Source of the DNA: Oscillibacter valericigenes
GTDB taxonomy: Bacteria; Bacillota; Clostridia; Oscillospirales; Oscillospiraceae
Reading direction: 5' to 3'
Assembly: GCF_016902445.1 (NCBI RefSeq)
Contig: NZ_JACSNX010000001.1
Location: 1-64,000 of the forward strand
DNA: 64,000 bases
Part shown: piece by piece, positions 25,532 through 33,976 of the stretch
How the letters are laid out: every line of letters starts with the position of its first letter
Position numbering within the stretch: the first letter of the stretch is position 1
The notes under the pieces: model-generated
Told to the model about the DNA's origin: nothing
The model's input: only the letters and a program-made list of their open reading frames with translations
The model's database searches: none
Made by a program: the position numbers and the translations under genes

Positions 25532-26019
25532 TCCTCCAATCGTTCCGCCAGCATCACCTTGGCTCGATAGTAAGTGACCCTGGCCCAGTTTTCCGTCCGG
25601 CCAAAGATCTCGCCGATCTCCCGAAAGCTCAGCTCCGACAGCGCCCGCAGCAGAAAGATCTCCCGATAGGGCTCCCGCAGGCTGTGGATGGCCTTGTGGA
25701 TGGACACGTAGGCGTCCCGCCGCAGGAGGGAGATCTCCGGTATCCCGTCGTTCTCCGGCGCCGCCCGCTCCAACTCCTCCATGGGCAGCGTGGGATGGCG
25801 TTTTTGGTGCTTCAGGTGGTCATAGTACAGGTGCTTGGCGATCTGGCACAGCCAGACAGACCGCTTGCAGGCCCCATTGTAGCGTCTGATGGACCGGATC
25901 GCCTGGTAAAAGGTCTCCTGAGTCAGTTCCTCCGCCAGATCCGGGTCACCGGTGAGGCACACCAGGAACCGCTTCACCTCATCCGCATACTGCTGATAGA
26001 TCTCATCCACAGGTTCCAT
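25528..26019 (-). CDS. ECF-type RNA polymerase sigma factor
   Basis: 163 aa. Region 2 includes GDPDLAEELTQETFYQAIRS and region 4 includes LSFREIGEIFGRTENWARVT, with the short linker of ECF factors. The start is set at the ATG at 26019 because AAGGGGG ends 6 bases before it; ATG 26025 is directly against that site. It is co-transcribed and translationally coupled with a zf-HC2 anti-sigma factor. The regulon cannot be deduced apart from a candidate self-promoter. Confidence 0.9.
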   Translation of the reverse strand: MEPVDEIYQQYADEVKRFLVCLTGDPDLAEELTQETFYQAIRSIRRYNGACKRSVWLCQIAKHLYYDHLKHQKRHPTLPMEELERAAPENDGIPEISLLRRDAYVSIHKAIHSLREPYREIFLLRALSELSFREIGEIFGRTENWARVTYYRAKVMLAERLEE

Positions 26020-26052
26020 CCGCATCCCCCCTTCCCCGCTCTCTGCTGATAA

Positions 26053-26079
26053 ATCGACACGCTCCCTCGATTCGTTACA
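26053..26079 (-). promoter_or_regulatory. Candidate autoregulated ECF promoter
   Basis: On the minus strand, TGTAAC (26074-26079) and TGTCGAT (26053-26059) with a 14-base gap. This resembles TGTAAC/CGTC-type promoters of ECF sigma factors more than a sigma-A promoter, and lies about 34 bases before the sigma gene. Confidence 0.45.
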
Positions 26080-26090
26080 GCTCCCTGAAA

Positions 26091-26122
26091 AAAATCCCTC
26101 CGGGAAGACGCTTCCCGGAGGG
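26091..26122 (-). terminator. Terminator after the DUF951/small peptide genes
   Basis: CCCTCCGGGAAG (26096-26107) pairs with CTTCCCGGAGGG (26111-26122); on the minus strand it is followed by ATTTTTTTC. Confidence 0.9.
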
Positions 26123-26134
26123 CAATGCCGCCTG

Positions 26135-26233
26135 TTACAGCAGGGATAAGTAAGGGATGATCAGCGACGCCAGCATGGAGATCACCAGGATGATCACCAG
26201 GACAGCCGCAAACACCCGGTGCTTGTTGCTCAT
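26135..26233 (-). CDS. 32-aa membrane peptide downstream of DUF951
   Basis: MSNKHRVFAAVL is followed by a single long hydrophobic helix (about 7-27) and ends YLSLL. The ATG overlaps the stop of the DUF951 gene (ATGA), and a terminator follows, so it is a real coupled gene rather than a chance frame. The positively charged N-terminus predicts an N-in orientation. Function unknown. Confidence 0.7.
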   Translation of the reverse strand: MSNKHRVFAAVLVIILVISMLASLIIPYLSLL

Positions 26234-26421
26234 TTCGGTCCCTCCTCTGTCAAGATCCGGCGGATGCTCTTTTCCGCCTTGCTGCGGGGCAGCATCAGCT
26301 CATGCCCGCAGCCCAGACATTTGAGCTTGATGTCCATGCCCACCCGCAGGATCTCCCACTGGGTGCTGCCGCAGGGGTGGGCCTTTTTCAGCTCCACTTT
26401 GTCGTGCAGATGCAGGTCCAT
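26230..26421 (-). CDS. DUF951 family protein
   Basis: 63 aa. It has the family pattern VELKKAHPCGSTQWEILRVG followed by KCLGCGHELMLPR, with three Cys that may bind zinc. Widespread in Firmicutes, with a nucleic-acid-related role suspected but not shown. The start is the ATG at 26421, 6 bases after AAGGAGG. It lies divergent from the S1-domain gene. Confidence 0.88.
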   Translation of the reverse strand: MDLHLHDKVELKKAHPCGSTQWEILRVGMDIKLKCLGCGHELMLPRSKAEKSIRRILTEEGPK

Positions 26422-26516
26422 TGTCATCCTCCTTGTCAAAGCAGCCCGCCGGGCTGCATATCATAACGGTATGGAACAAAACGCCGCCTCCGCGGCAGAT
26501 AGGATGCGATCGCCAT

Positions 26517-27452
26517 ATGCCGGAAAACAAACTGTATCCGCCGGAGGGCCTGCGCCCTCCCTCCTCGTTCACCATGCAGGGCCTGCGGGAGGCTCTGGAA
26601 CAGGGCACGGTGCTGGAGGACACGGCCCTCCGGTGCGATGCCGGACACGACCTTCTCTTCTCCCTGGGCGGCATCCGGGGCCGGATGCCCCGGACGGAGG
26701 TCCTCGCCCCCTGGATCAGCGGGGCACAGCGGGACATCGCCGTTCTCTCCCGGGTGGGAAAGCCCACCTGCTTTCAGGTGTCGGCCCTGCAGGCCGACGA
26801 AAAGGGGGCGCCTCTGGCGATCCTCTCCCGCCGGGCCGTCCAGGAGCGGGCCATGGACTTCTTCCTGGAGCACCTGTGCCCCGGGTCCGTGGTGGCCACC
26901 GTGGTGACCCACCTGGAGTCCTTCGGCGCCTTCCTGGACATCGGCTGCGGCATCGTGGCCATGCTGCCCATCGAGTACATCTCCGTCTCCCGCATCTCCC
27001 ACCCGAGGGAGCGGTTCCAGCCGGGACAGAGGATCCTGGCGGCAGTCCGGTCCGTGGACCTGGAAAAACGCCGCTTCACCATGACCCACAAGGAGCTGCT
27101 GGGCACCTGGATGGAGAACGCCAGCTGGTTCTCCCCCGGGGAGACGGTGCGGGGCGTGGTCCGCAGCGTAAAGGAGTACGGCAGCTTCATCGAACTGGCC
27201 CCCAATCTCTCCGGTCTGGCGGACGCCCGGACCGATCTGCAGCAGGGAGACGGCGTCTCCGTCTACATCAAGTCCATCCGCCCGGAGCGGATGAAGATCA
27301 AGCTGCAGGTCATTGAGAAGCTGCCGCCCCGGGAGGCGCCGGAGCCTCTGCGGTATCAGATCACCGACGGCGTGCTGGACCGGTGGGTCTACTCCCCGCC
27401 CGGGTATGAAAAGGAGCCGGTGGGGACGGTGTTCACGGCTGCGGGCCCTTGA
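26517..27452 (+). CDS. S1 RNA-binding domain protein (RpsA-like)
   Basis: 311 aa. Two clear S1 domains: about 122-192 (GSVVATVVTHLESFGAFLDI) and 206-266 (GETVRGVVRSVKEYGSFIEL). A degenerate S1-like unit fills about 25-105. Such short S1 proteins in Clostridia are annotated as 30S protein S1-like, and may help mRNA binding or RNA turnover. The ribosome site is weak. The 3' end overlaps rarA on the other strand by 20 bases. Confidence 0.85.
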   Translation: MPENKLYPPEGLRPPSSFTMQGLREALEQGTVLEDTALRCDAGHDLLFSLGGIRGRMPRTEVLAPWISGAQRDIAVLSRVGKPTCFQVSALQADEKGAPLAILSRRAVQERAMDFFLEHLCPGSVVATVVTHLESFGAFLDIGCGIVAMLPIEYISVSRISHPRERFQPGQRILAAVRSVDLEKRRFTMTHKELLGTWMENASWFSPGETVRGVVRSVKEYGSFIELAPNLSGLADARTDLQQGDGVSVYIKSIRPERMKIKLQVIEKLPPREAPEPLRYQITDGVLDRWVYSPPGYEKEPVGTVFTAAGP

Positions 27453-28701
27453 TCTCGTCCCAGTACCGCTTGGCGGCCTGCTCCGTCTTGTTGTCGCCGT
27501 ATTCGTAGTACTGGACGCCCAGCAGGGCGTCGGGCAGATACTGCTGCCGCACCCAGTGGCGGGGGAAGTTGTGGGGGTACAGGTACCCCTGCTCCCGCTC
27601 CATGCCGGTGGAGTCCGCGTGGACGTTCTGCAGCTCCCGGGGCACATCCCCGGTGCGGCCTGCCTTCACGTCCGCCCAAGCCTTGCCGATGCTGGCCGCC
27701 ACGCTGTTGGACTTGGGGGCCGTGGCCAGCAGAACGGCCGCCTGGGCCAGGGGCAGCTGCGCCTCCGGCAGCCCCAGCTGCATGGCGGTGTCCACGCAGG
27801 CCTTCACGATGGAGACTGCCTGGGGGTATGCCATCCCCACATCCTCGCTGGCGGAGCACAGCAGCCTCCGGCAGGGAGTGATCAGGTCCCCCGCCTCCAG
27901 GAACCGGGCCAGGTAGTGGAGGGCCGCGTCCGGGTCGCTGCCCCGGAGGGACTTCATCAGGGCGGAGGCGGCGTCGTACATGGCGTCACCGCCCTTGTCG
28001 TACCGCATGGCGCTGCGCTGAGCCACCTGCTCCGCGTCGGCCAGGGTCAGCGTCAGCCTGCCGTCCTTGGGCAGGGCTGCCTGACAGAGGAGCTCCACCG
28101 CGTTGATGGCCTTGCGGACATCGCCGCCGCAGGCGGTGGCGATCTGCCGGGGCACCGCCTGCTCCCAGTCCAGGGGCAGGGGTGCCCGGTCCTGCTCGAT
28201 CTTCAGGGCCCGGAGGACGGCGGGCTCCACCTCCTCCGGGGACACGGCCTTGAACTCAAACACCGTGCTGCGGGACAGCAGCGCGCCGTAGACATAGAAG
28301 TACGGATTCTCGGTGGTGGAGGCGATGAGGGTCAGAGACCCGTTCTCCATGAACTCCAGCAGGCTCTGCTGCTGCTTTTTGTTGAAGTACTGGATCTCGT
28401 CCAGGTACAGCAGGATGCCTCCCGGGGCCAGCAGGGTCCCCACGTCGGCGATGATGTCCTTCACATCCTGGAGGGACGCGGTGGTGGCGTTGAGCCGGTG
28501 GAGGGTCTTGTTGGTCTGCCGGGCGATGATGTTGGCGATGGTGGTCTTGCCGGTGCCGGAGGGGCCGTAGAACACCATGTTGGCCTCGGTCCCGCTGTCG
28601 ATGAGCCGGCGGAGCACCGCGCCCTTTGCCAGCAGGTGCCGCTGGCCCACCACCTCGTCCAATGTCTTTGGGCGGATCTCGTCCGCCAGAGGCCGCTGCA
28701 T
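27433..28701 (-). CDS. rarA: Replication-associated recombination protein RarA (MgsA)
   Basis: 422 aa AAA+ ATPase of the clamp-loader clade. It has Walker A GPSGTGKTT (about 46-54), Walker B LLYLDEIQYF, sensor 1 LIASTTENP, and the C-terminal tetramerisation domain with SEDVGMAYPQA and YLYPHNFPRHWV. It acts at stalled forks in the SSB/RecA network. The start is ATG at 28701. A TGGTATAAT extended -10 lies about 45 bases upstream. Confidence 0.95.
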   Translation of the reverse strand: MQRPLADEIRPKTLDEVVGQRHLLAKGAVLRRLIDSGTEANMVFYGPSGTGKTTIANIIARQTNKTLHRLNATTASLQDVKDIIADVGTLLAPGGILLYLDEIQYFNKKQQQSLLEFMENGSLTLIASTTENPYFYVYGALLSRSTVFEFKAVSPEEVEPAVLRALKIEQDRAPLPLDWEQAVPRQIATACGGDVRKAINAVELLCQAALPKDGRLTLTLADAEQVAQRSAMRYDKGGDAMYDAASALMKSLRGSDPDAALHYLARFLEAGDLITPCRRLLCSASEDVGMAYPQAVSIVKACVDTAMQLGLPEAQLPLAQAAVLLATAPKSNSVAASIGKAWADVKAGRTGDVPRELQNVHADSTGMEREQGYLYPHNFPRHWVRQQYLPDALLGVQYYEYGDNKTEQAAKRYWDEIKGPQP

Positions 28702-28745
28702 GGCGGCACCCCCCTTCCCTGTCGGGTTTCAAATTCGGAATTTTT

Positions 28746-28751
28746 ATTATA
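28746..28751 (-). promoter_or_regulatory. Extended -10 element of rarA
   Basis: TATAAT preceded by TATGG on the minus strand; no good -35 hexamer at 17 bases, so an extended -10 promoter is suggested. Confidence 0.5.
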
Positions 28752-28787
28752 CCATAGCCCGCCGGAAATTTCCACCCGGAAAACGCT

Positions 28788-28819
28788 GAAAAGCCGGGAA
28801 GACAGCTGTCTTCCCGGCT
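28788..28819 (-). terminator. Terminator of the peptidase operon
   Basis: Self-complementary stem, 28792-28805 with 28806-28819; on the minus strand it is followed by TTTTC. Confidence 0.82.
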
Positions 28820-28828
28820 CTGTTTCGG

Positions 28829-29902
28829 TCAGCCCACCGTTTTCCAGTGCTTGTCTACGTGGTTGAGGATCTCGCAGCCGGTCTCCGTCACCAGCACCAG
28901 GTCCTCCACCCGGACGCCGAACTCGCCGGGCAGATACACGCCGGGCTCGATGGAGAAGATCATGCCGGGCTTGGCCACCAGGGGCGTGGTGGCGCTGACG
29001 TCCCCCTTCTCGTGGTCCGTCTGGCCGATGAAGTGGCCCAGCCGATGGGTGAAGAACTCCCCGTAGCCGGCGGCGGCGATGTGGTCCCGGGCGGCCTTGT
29101 CCAGGTCCTTCAGGGCCACGCCGGGGCGGATCAGGGACTCCGCCTTCTCGTTGGCCTCCCGCACCAGGTCGTGGATGGCGGCGTACTTGGGGTCCGCCGT
29201 CTTGCAGAAGAAGGTCCGGGTCATGTCGGAGCAGTACCGGCTCTTCCGGCAGCCCATGTCAATGACGATGCAGTCCCCGGCCTGCAGACGGGTCTGGTCC
29301 GCCTCGTGGTGGGGGTCCGCGGCGTGGGCGCCGTAGGAGACGATGGGCAGGAAGGATGTGGAGTCGCAGCCCTCGGCGGCGTACTGGCCGACGATGTAGT
29401 CGGCCACCTCCCGCTCGGTCATGCCCTCTTTCATGTAGGCGGCGGCCCGCTCCATCACCACGTCGTTGATCCGGGAGGCCTCCCGCATCAGATCCCGCTC
29501 CACCGCGTCCTTGCAGGCCCGGGCGTCGTCCACGCAGTCGGAGGCCAGGACGTACCGGCAGCTGGGGTTGTGGGCCATCAGGGGCAGCAGGAACCGGGCG
29601 GGCCAGTCCTTGTCCACGCCCATGTCCTTTTCCCCGTCCACAGCCTGGGCCAGGATAGTAAGATAGTCGTCTGTGTCGGAGAACCACACCTGCTCCCAGG
29701 GTGCCTCCGGCACCGGGAAGAGCTTGTTGAGAAACAGCTTGTGCTGTCCGTCCTTCCGCAGATAGAGGGCGTAGAGCCGCTCAAAGGGGAACACGTCGTA
29801 GCCCGTCAGATACCAGATGCTGTCCGGGTCGGACACCAGAATCTGCTCCAGGCCCATCTGCTCCATGGCAGCCAGTACTCTCTTGATCCGTTCCTCGTAC
29901 AT
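28829..29902 (-). CDS. M24 family Xaa-Pro peptidase
   Basis: 357 aa. The N-terminal creatinase-like domain (IWYLTGYDVFPFERLYAL) is followed by a pita-bread catalytic domain. Metal ligands are visible in CIVIDMGCRKSRYCSDMTRT (two Asp), HRLGHFIG (His), FSIEPGVYL (Glu) and VRVEDLVLV (Glu). It probably cleaves Xaa-Pro di- or oligopeptides. It lies 4 bases after pepT in a peptidase operon. Confidence 0.9.
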   Translation of the reverse strand: MYEERIKRVLAAMEQMGLEQILVSDPDSIWYLTGYDVFPFERLYALYLRKDGQHKLFLNKLFPVPEAPWEQVWFSDTDDYLTILAQAVDGEKDMGVDKDWPARFLLPLMAHNPSCRYVLASDCVDDARACKDAVERDLMREASRINDVVMERAAAYMKEGMTEREVADYIVGQYAAEGCDSTSFLPIVSYGAHAADPHHEADQTRLQAGDCIVIDMGCRKSRYCSDMTRTFFCKTADPKYAAIHDLVREANEKAESLIRPGVALKDLDKAARDHIAAAGYGEFFTHRLGHFIGQTDHEKGDVSATTPLVAKPGMIFSIEPGVYLPGEFGVRVEDLVLVTETGCEILNHVDKHWKTVG

Positions 29903-29906
29903 GATC

Positions 29907-31163
29907 TCAGCCCTCTTTCTTTTTGATGATGGTCCCCACCAGCTCCGGGGAGACCAGTGCTTTCACGGTCTTGACACCGGTCTTCAGGGATTCCACCGGC
30001 GCGTACTCATACCGTCCGTGGGCGTTATGGCCCGCGCTGGGCAGGTTGGGGCACAGCAGGCCCTTATAGGTCAGCATGCTGCCGTCGGTGCCGCCCCGGA
30101 TGGGAGAGTGGGTGGGGTGCTCGACGCCGGCGGCCTTCATGGCGGCCTCCGCCAGCTCGATGATCTCCATGTGGTCCTTCAGCACCTCGTACATGTTGTA
30201 GTACTGGTCCTGGGTGTCCACCACGGCGGTGCCGCCGCCCCAACGGCGGTCGATCTGCTCCGCGGCCTTGTCCATCATGGCCTTGCGCTCCTGGAACCGC
30301 TTCATGTCGTGGTCCCGGACGATATACTCCAGGGTGGCCCGCTCCGCCTTGCCGTGCATCTCCTGCAGGTGGAAGAAGCCCTCGTACCCCTCCGTGTGGG
30401 CGGGGGTCTCCAGCGCCGGCAGCAGGGCGTTGTACTCCATGGCGATCAGCAGGGCGTTGCGCATCTTGTCCTTGGAAGTGCCCGGGTGGATGCTGAAGCC
30501 GTTGATGGTCACCACGGTCTTGGCGGCGTTGAAGGTCTCGTACTCATAGTCGGTGATGTCGCCGCCGTCCAGGGTGTAGGCAAAGTCCGCGCCGAAGCCG
30601 GCCACGTCGAAGAAGCTGGCGCCCATGCCGATCTCCTCGTCCGGGGTGAAGCCCAGGCAGATCCTGCCGTGGGGAGCCTTCTCCGCCAGCAGCTCCTCCA
30701 CCGCCTGGAGGATGATGGCGATGCCCGCCTTGTCGTCCGCCCCCAGCAGGGTAGTGCCGTCGGTGCAGACCAGATCCTGGCCCACGAATTTCTGCAGCTC
30801 CGGGAACTGGGCGGCCTCCATGACGATGTTCTGCTCCCGGTTCAGCACCACGTCCCCGCCGGTGTAGTGGATGATCTGGGGCTTCACGTCCTTGCCGGTC
30901 ATGTCCGGTGTGGTGTCCATGTGGGCGATGAGGCCGATGGCGGGCAGATGCTCGCACCCCGGCGTGGCGGGCAGGGTGGCGTAGACGTAGCACTTGTCGT
31001 CGTACCGGGCGTTTTCGATGCCCAGGCCCCGGAGCTCCTCCACCAGCAGCCTGGCCATGTCGAACTGGCGGTCCGTGCTGGGGGTGACGGTGCGGCCGGC
31101 GTGGTAGTCGCTTTCGCTGTATACCTTGGCGTAGCGGATGAGACGGTCAACAACGGTATCCAT
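29907..31163 (-). CDS. pepT: Peptidase T (tripeptide aminopeptidase)
   Basis: 418 aa M20B metallopeptidase. GLIAHMDTTPD (His ligand and catalytic Asp), LLGADDKAGI (bridging Asp) and LGFTPDEEIG (catalytic Glu and ligand) are in the usual order; the late NAHGRYEY completes the set. It removes the N-terminal residue from tripeptides in the cytoplasm. The length is normal. It lies 11 bases after the M29 gene. Confidence 0.94.
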   Translation of the reverse strand: MDTVVDRLIRYAKVYSESDYHAGRTVTPSTDRQFDMARLLVEELRGLGIENARYDDKCYVYATLPATPGCEHLPAIGLIAHMDTTPDMTGKDVKPQIIHYTGGDVVLNREQNIVMEAAQFPELQKFVGQDLVCTDGTTLLGADDKAGIAIILQAVEELLAEKAPHGRICLGFTPDEEIGMGASFFDVAGFGADFAYTLDGGDITDYEYETFNAAKTVVTINGFSIHPGTSKDKMRNALLIAMEYNALLPALETPAHTEGYEGFFHLQEMHGKAERATLEYIVRDHDMKRFQERKAMMDKAAEQIDRRWGGGTAVVDTQDQYYNMYEVLKDHMEIIELAEAAMKAAGVEHPTHSPIRGGTDGSMLTYKGLLCPNLPSAGHNAHGRYEYAPVESLKTGVKTVKALVSPELVGTIIKKKEG

Positions 31164-31174
31164 GTGGTTCCTCC

Positions 31175-32302
31175 TTATTCTTCACTGGAGAGCAGATTCT
31201 CCGGATTCAGGCATTTCAATTCGTCCAGCACGAAGAGGCCGTCCTTGCGGATGAGCACGTCGTCGAACCAGATCTCGCCCCCGCCGTACTCCGGCGTCTG
31301 GATCTGGATCAGGTCCCAGTGGACGGCGGAGTGGTTGCCGTTGGAGGCGTTGTCGTAGCTGTTGCCGGGGGTTAGGTGGAAGCTGCCGGCGATCTTCTCG
31401 TCGAACAGGATGTCCCCGATGGGGTGGTTGATCTCCGGGTTCACACCGAAGGCGAACTCGCCGATGTACCGGGCGCCCTCGTCGATGTCCAGGATCTCGT
31501 TCATATAGTCCGTGTTGTTGCTGGTGGCCTTGACGATCTTGCCGTCCCGGAACTCCAGGTACACGTCCCGGAACAAAAAGCCGTCATAGGGGGACGGCAC
31601 GTTGTAGGTGATGTGGCCGTTGACGGAGTCCTTCACCGGGGAGGTATAGATCTCGCCGTCGGGGATGTTCCGGTTGCCGTGCATGCCGAAGCTGGGGATG
31701 CCCTTGATGGAGAAGGTGATGTCCGTGCCGGGCGCGACGATGCGGACCTTGTCGGTCCTGGCCATCAGGTCCTGGAGGGGCTGCATGGCCCGGCCCATCT
31801 TGTCGTAGTCCACCAGGCAGGCCCGGAAGTAGAAGTCCTCATACTCCTCCGTGGAGACGCCGGCCAGCTGGGCCATGGCGTCGTTGGGGTACCGGAGCAC
31901 GGACCACTTGGTGTGGTTGCACCGCTCCGCCAGATGGATGGGGCCCCAGTAGTACTGGCGGTAGCGCTTCTGGGCCTCGTCGGAGACGTTGTGCCACATG
32001 CTGATGTTGGTGGTGGCCCGGATGTCGATGTAGGCGTCCATGTCCCGCATCCTGGCAAGCTCATAGGAGGCGATCTCCTCCATGTGCTCCGCGTCGGCGC
32101 CCTGGACCAGGGCGCCCTCCACGGCGTAGTCAAAGATGTGGACAAAGGGCTTGCCGCCCACGGCGTAGGCCTCCTGCACCAGGGCCTTCATCAGGCCCGT
32201 CTCGCTGCCGTGGAGCTCGATCAGGATCTTCTCGCCCTTCTCCAGGCCCACGGCGCTGCGGATCAGGAACTGGGCGAATTTTCGAATACGGGGATCTTCC
32301 AT
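31175..32302 (-). CDS. M29 family aminopeptidase
   Basis: 375 aa, similar to AmpS/PepS thermophilic-type aminopeptidases. It begins with KFAQFLIRSAVGLEKGEKIL, has GEFAFGVNPEIN and a conserved end HWDLIQIQTPEYGGGEIWFD, with the Glu/His/Asp residues that bind two metals in this family. Cytoplasmic. It is the first gene of the three-peptidase run, preceded by the symporter gene and a terminator, and has the site AAAGGAAAGTGAGGAA upstream. Confidence 0.9.
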   Translation of the reverse strand: MEDPRIRKFAQFLIRSAVGLEKGEKILIELHGSETGLMKALVQEAYAVGGKPFVHIFDYAVEGALVQGADAEHMEEIASYELARMRDMDAYIDIRATTNISMWHNVSDEAQKRYRQYYWGPIHLAERCNHTKWSVLRYPNDAMAQLAGVSTEEYEDFYFRACLVDYDKMGRAMQPLQDLMARTDKVRIVAPGTDITFSIKGIPSFGMHGNRNIPDGEIYTSPVKDSVNGHITYNVPSPYDGFLFRDVYLEFRDGKIVKATSNNTDYMNEILDIDEGARYIGEFAFGVNPEINHPIGDILFDEKIAGSFHLTPGNSYDNASNGNHSAVHWDLIQIQTPEYGGGEIWFDDVLIRKDGLFVLDELKCLNPENLLSSEE

Positions 32303-32351
32303 GGTGTGTTCCTCACTTTCCTTTCAGTCGTTGCGGATGTCCGCACATAAG

Positions 32352-32385
32352 AAAAAGCGGGGCAGAAGATCGTCTTCCGCCCCGC
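32352..32385 (-). terminator. Terminator between symporter and peptidases
   Basis: GCGGGGC-A-GAAGA pairs with TCTTC-C-GCCCCGC (32357-32385, one mismatch); on the minus strand it is followed by TTTTTC. It may allow partial read-through into the peptidase genes, since I see no good promoter in the 50 bases after it. Confidence 0.82.
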
Positions 32386-32391
32386 GTGGGA

Positions 32392-33804
32392 TCAGTTGTC
32401 CTGGTACAGGGCCTCCAGGGACCGCTTGGGATCGTTGCACCGGGTCACAGCGCTGACCACCAGGATGGCGATGACCGAGGCGGGCACCGCCACGATGGCG
32501 CACTGGATGCCGTAGGGCGTGCCCATCAGGGTCCAGATGATGGTGGCCAGGCCGCCCACCAGGATGCCGGCCATGCCGCCGGCGGGGGTCACCTTCTTGG
32601 AGAAGAGGGCGAACAGGATGGCCGGGGTGATGGCGGCGCCGTACATGGTATAGGCCGTCATCTGCAGGGACAGCACCGTGGGGAAGTACAGGGTCAGCGC
32701 CACGGCGATGAAGCTGAACACCACGATGGTAGCCCGCAGGACCAGCATCTTCTGCTTGTCGGTGGCCTTGGTGTTGATGTACCGCTGATAGACGTCGTTG
32801 GTCAGGTTGGTGGCGGAGGAGAGCAGATAGCTGTCCGCCGTGGTGACGATGAAGGCCATGCAGGCGCACATCACCAGCGCGCCGAATACCAGGGGCAGAT
32901 AATCCACAGCCACCTGGAAGATGACGTTGGAGGGCGTCTCCAGCGTGGGATACAGCTTGGCCGCCTGGGTGACGATCAGCACGATGCTGATGATGACCAG
33001 GATCTCACCGATGAACATGCCGATGTTGGACTTCTTGGCCTCGTCGCTGTTCTTGGCGGAGGCGAACCGCTGCAGCATGTTCTGGTCACCCAGCATCAGC
33101 GCCAGAGAGGGCAGGAAGTAGCCCAGCAGCTCCCAGCCGGACATGCCGCCGGTAATGGTCATCTTCTCCGGAGGCAGGGTAGCGCCCTGGGCGGAGGCTG
33201 CCGCCATCAGGATGGGGATGGCGGCAAAGAAGCCGCCCACCATCAGCAGGGCGCTGACAGCGTCGGAGTAGGCCACGGACACCAGGCCGCCGCCCACGGT
33301 GATCACGGCGATGATGATGGTGCAGATGGCCAGCGCCACGCCGTGGGAGATCTCCACACCGCTGGAAGAGCACAGCAGCACGATGATGTCCGCCGCTGCC
33401 TTCAGCTGGGTGGCCAGCACGCCCACGTAGGCCAGCATGACGCACAGGGCGGAGATGATGCTGGCGGCCTTGCCGTAGCGGGCCTCCATGATCTCCGGCA
33501 CTGTGACCTTATTGGACTTGCGGACCTTTCCGGCGATGAAGTACAGCAGGATGATGCCGATGGGGGGCGCCGCGAAGGTGATGAGGCCCACCCAGGGGCC
33601 GCCGGTGTACACCACGCTGGCGGAGCCGGTGATGCCGCCGCCGCCGCACCAGGTGGCCAGCAGCGTGCCCACCAGAACGATGAAGGGGATCCGGTGTCCG
33701 CCGGTCACCATATCATCAGAGGTCTTGACCTTCTTATGGGCCACAATCAGCCCGAAGATCATGAGCAGCACCAGATAGGCGCCGATCGCTACGATATATG
33801 CCAT
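32392..33804 (-). CDS. Sodium:solute symporter (SSS family)
   Basis: 470 aa with about 13 hydrophobic segments in the LeuT-like layout of the SSS family. LATWCGGGGITGSASVVYTG (TM2 region) and VTTADSYLLSSATNLTND (TM9 region) are family signatures. The substrate (an amino acid, pantothenate, or similar) cannot be read. Its own promoter is upstream and a terminator follows. Neighbouring peptidases suggest uptake of an amino acid or peptide-derived compound. Confidence 0.88.
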   Translation of the reverse strand: MAYIVAIGAYLVLLMIFGLIVAHKKVKTSDDMVTGGHRIPFIVLVGTLLATWCGGGGITGSASVVYTGGPWVGLITFAAPPIGIILLYFIAGKVRKSNKVTVPEIMEARYGKAASIISALCVMLAYVGVLATQLKAAADIIVLLCSSSGVEISHGVALAICTIIIAVITVGGGLVSVAYSDAVSALLMVGGFFAAIPILMAAASAQGATLPPEKMTITGGMSGWELLGYFLPSLALMLGDQNMLQRFASAKNSDEAKKSNIGMFIGEILVIISIVLIVTQAAKLYPTLETPSNVIFQVAVDYLPLVFGALVMCACMAFIVTTADSYLLSSATNLTNDVYQRYINTKATDKQKMLVLRATIVVFSFIAVALTLYFPTVLSLQMTAYTMYGAAITPAILFALFSKKVTPAGGMAGILVGGLATIIWTLMGTPYGIQCAIVAVPASVIAILVVSAVTRCNDPKRSLEALYQDN

Positions 33805-33844
33805 ATCTTCTCCTTCTCCTTTTCACACAGGGAATAATATAGAA

Positions 33845-33873
33845 ATATTACTCTTTCCGCGAAACAATGTCAA
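33845..33873 (-). promoter_or_regulatory. Promoter of the symporter gene
   Basis: On the minus strand, TTGACA (33868-33873), 17-base spacer, TAATAT (33845-33850). Confidence 0.75.
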
Positions 33874-33913
33874 GCTGTATCTCGAAAAGCCTCGTCCGCC
33901 GCCGCAGCCCCGA

Positions 33914-33942
33914 TTGCGTGTCCCGCCGCCGCATGGTATACT
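33914..33942 (+). promoter_or_regulatory. Promoter of the DUF6064-like gene
   Basis: TTGCGT (33914-33919), 17-base spacer, TATACT (33937-33942), preceded by ATGG. Confidence 0.55.
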
Positions 33943-33976
33943 GTGCCTGAACACATCAGGCTGAGGAGGCGGCGGG

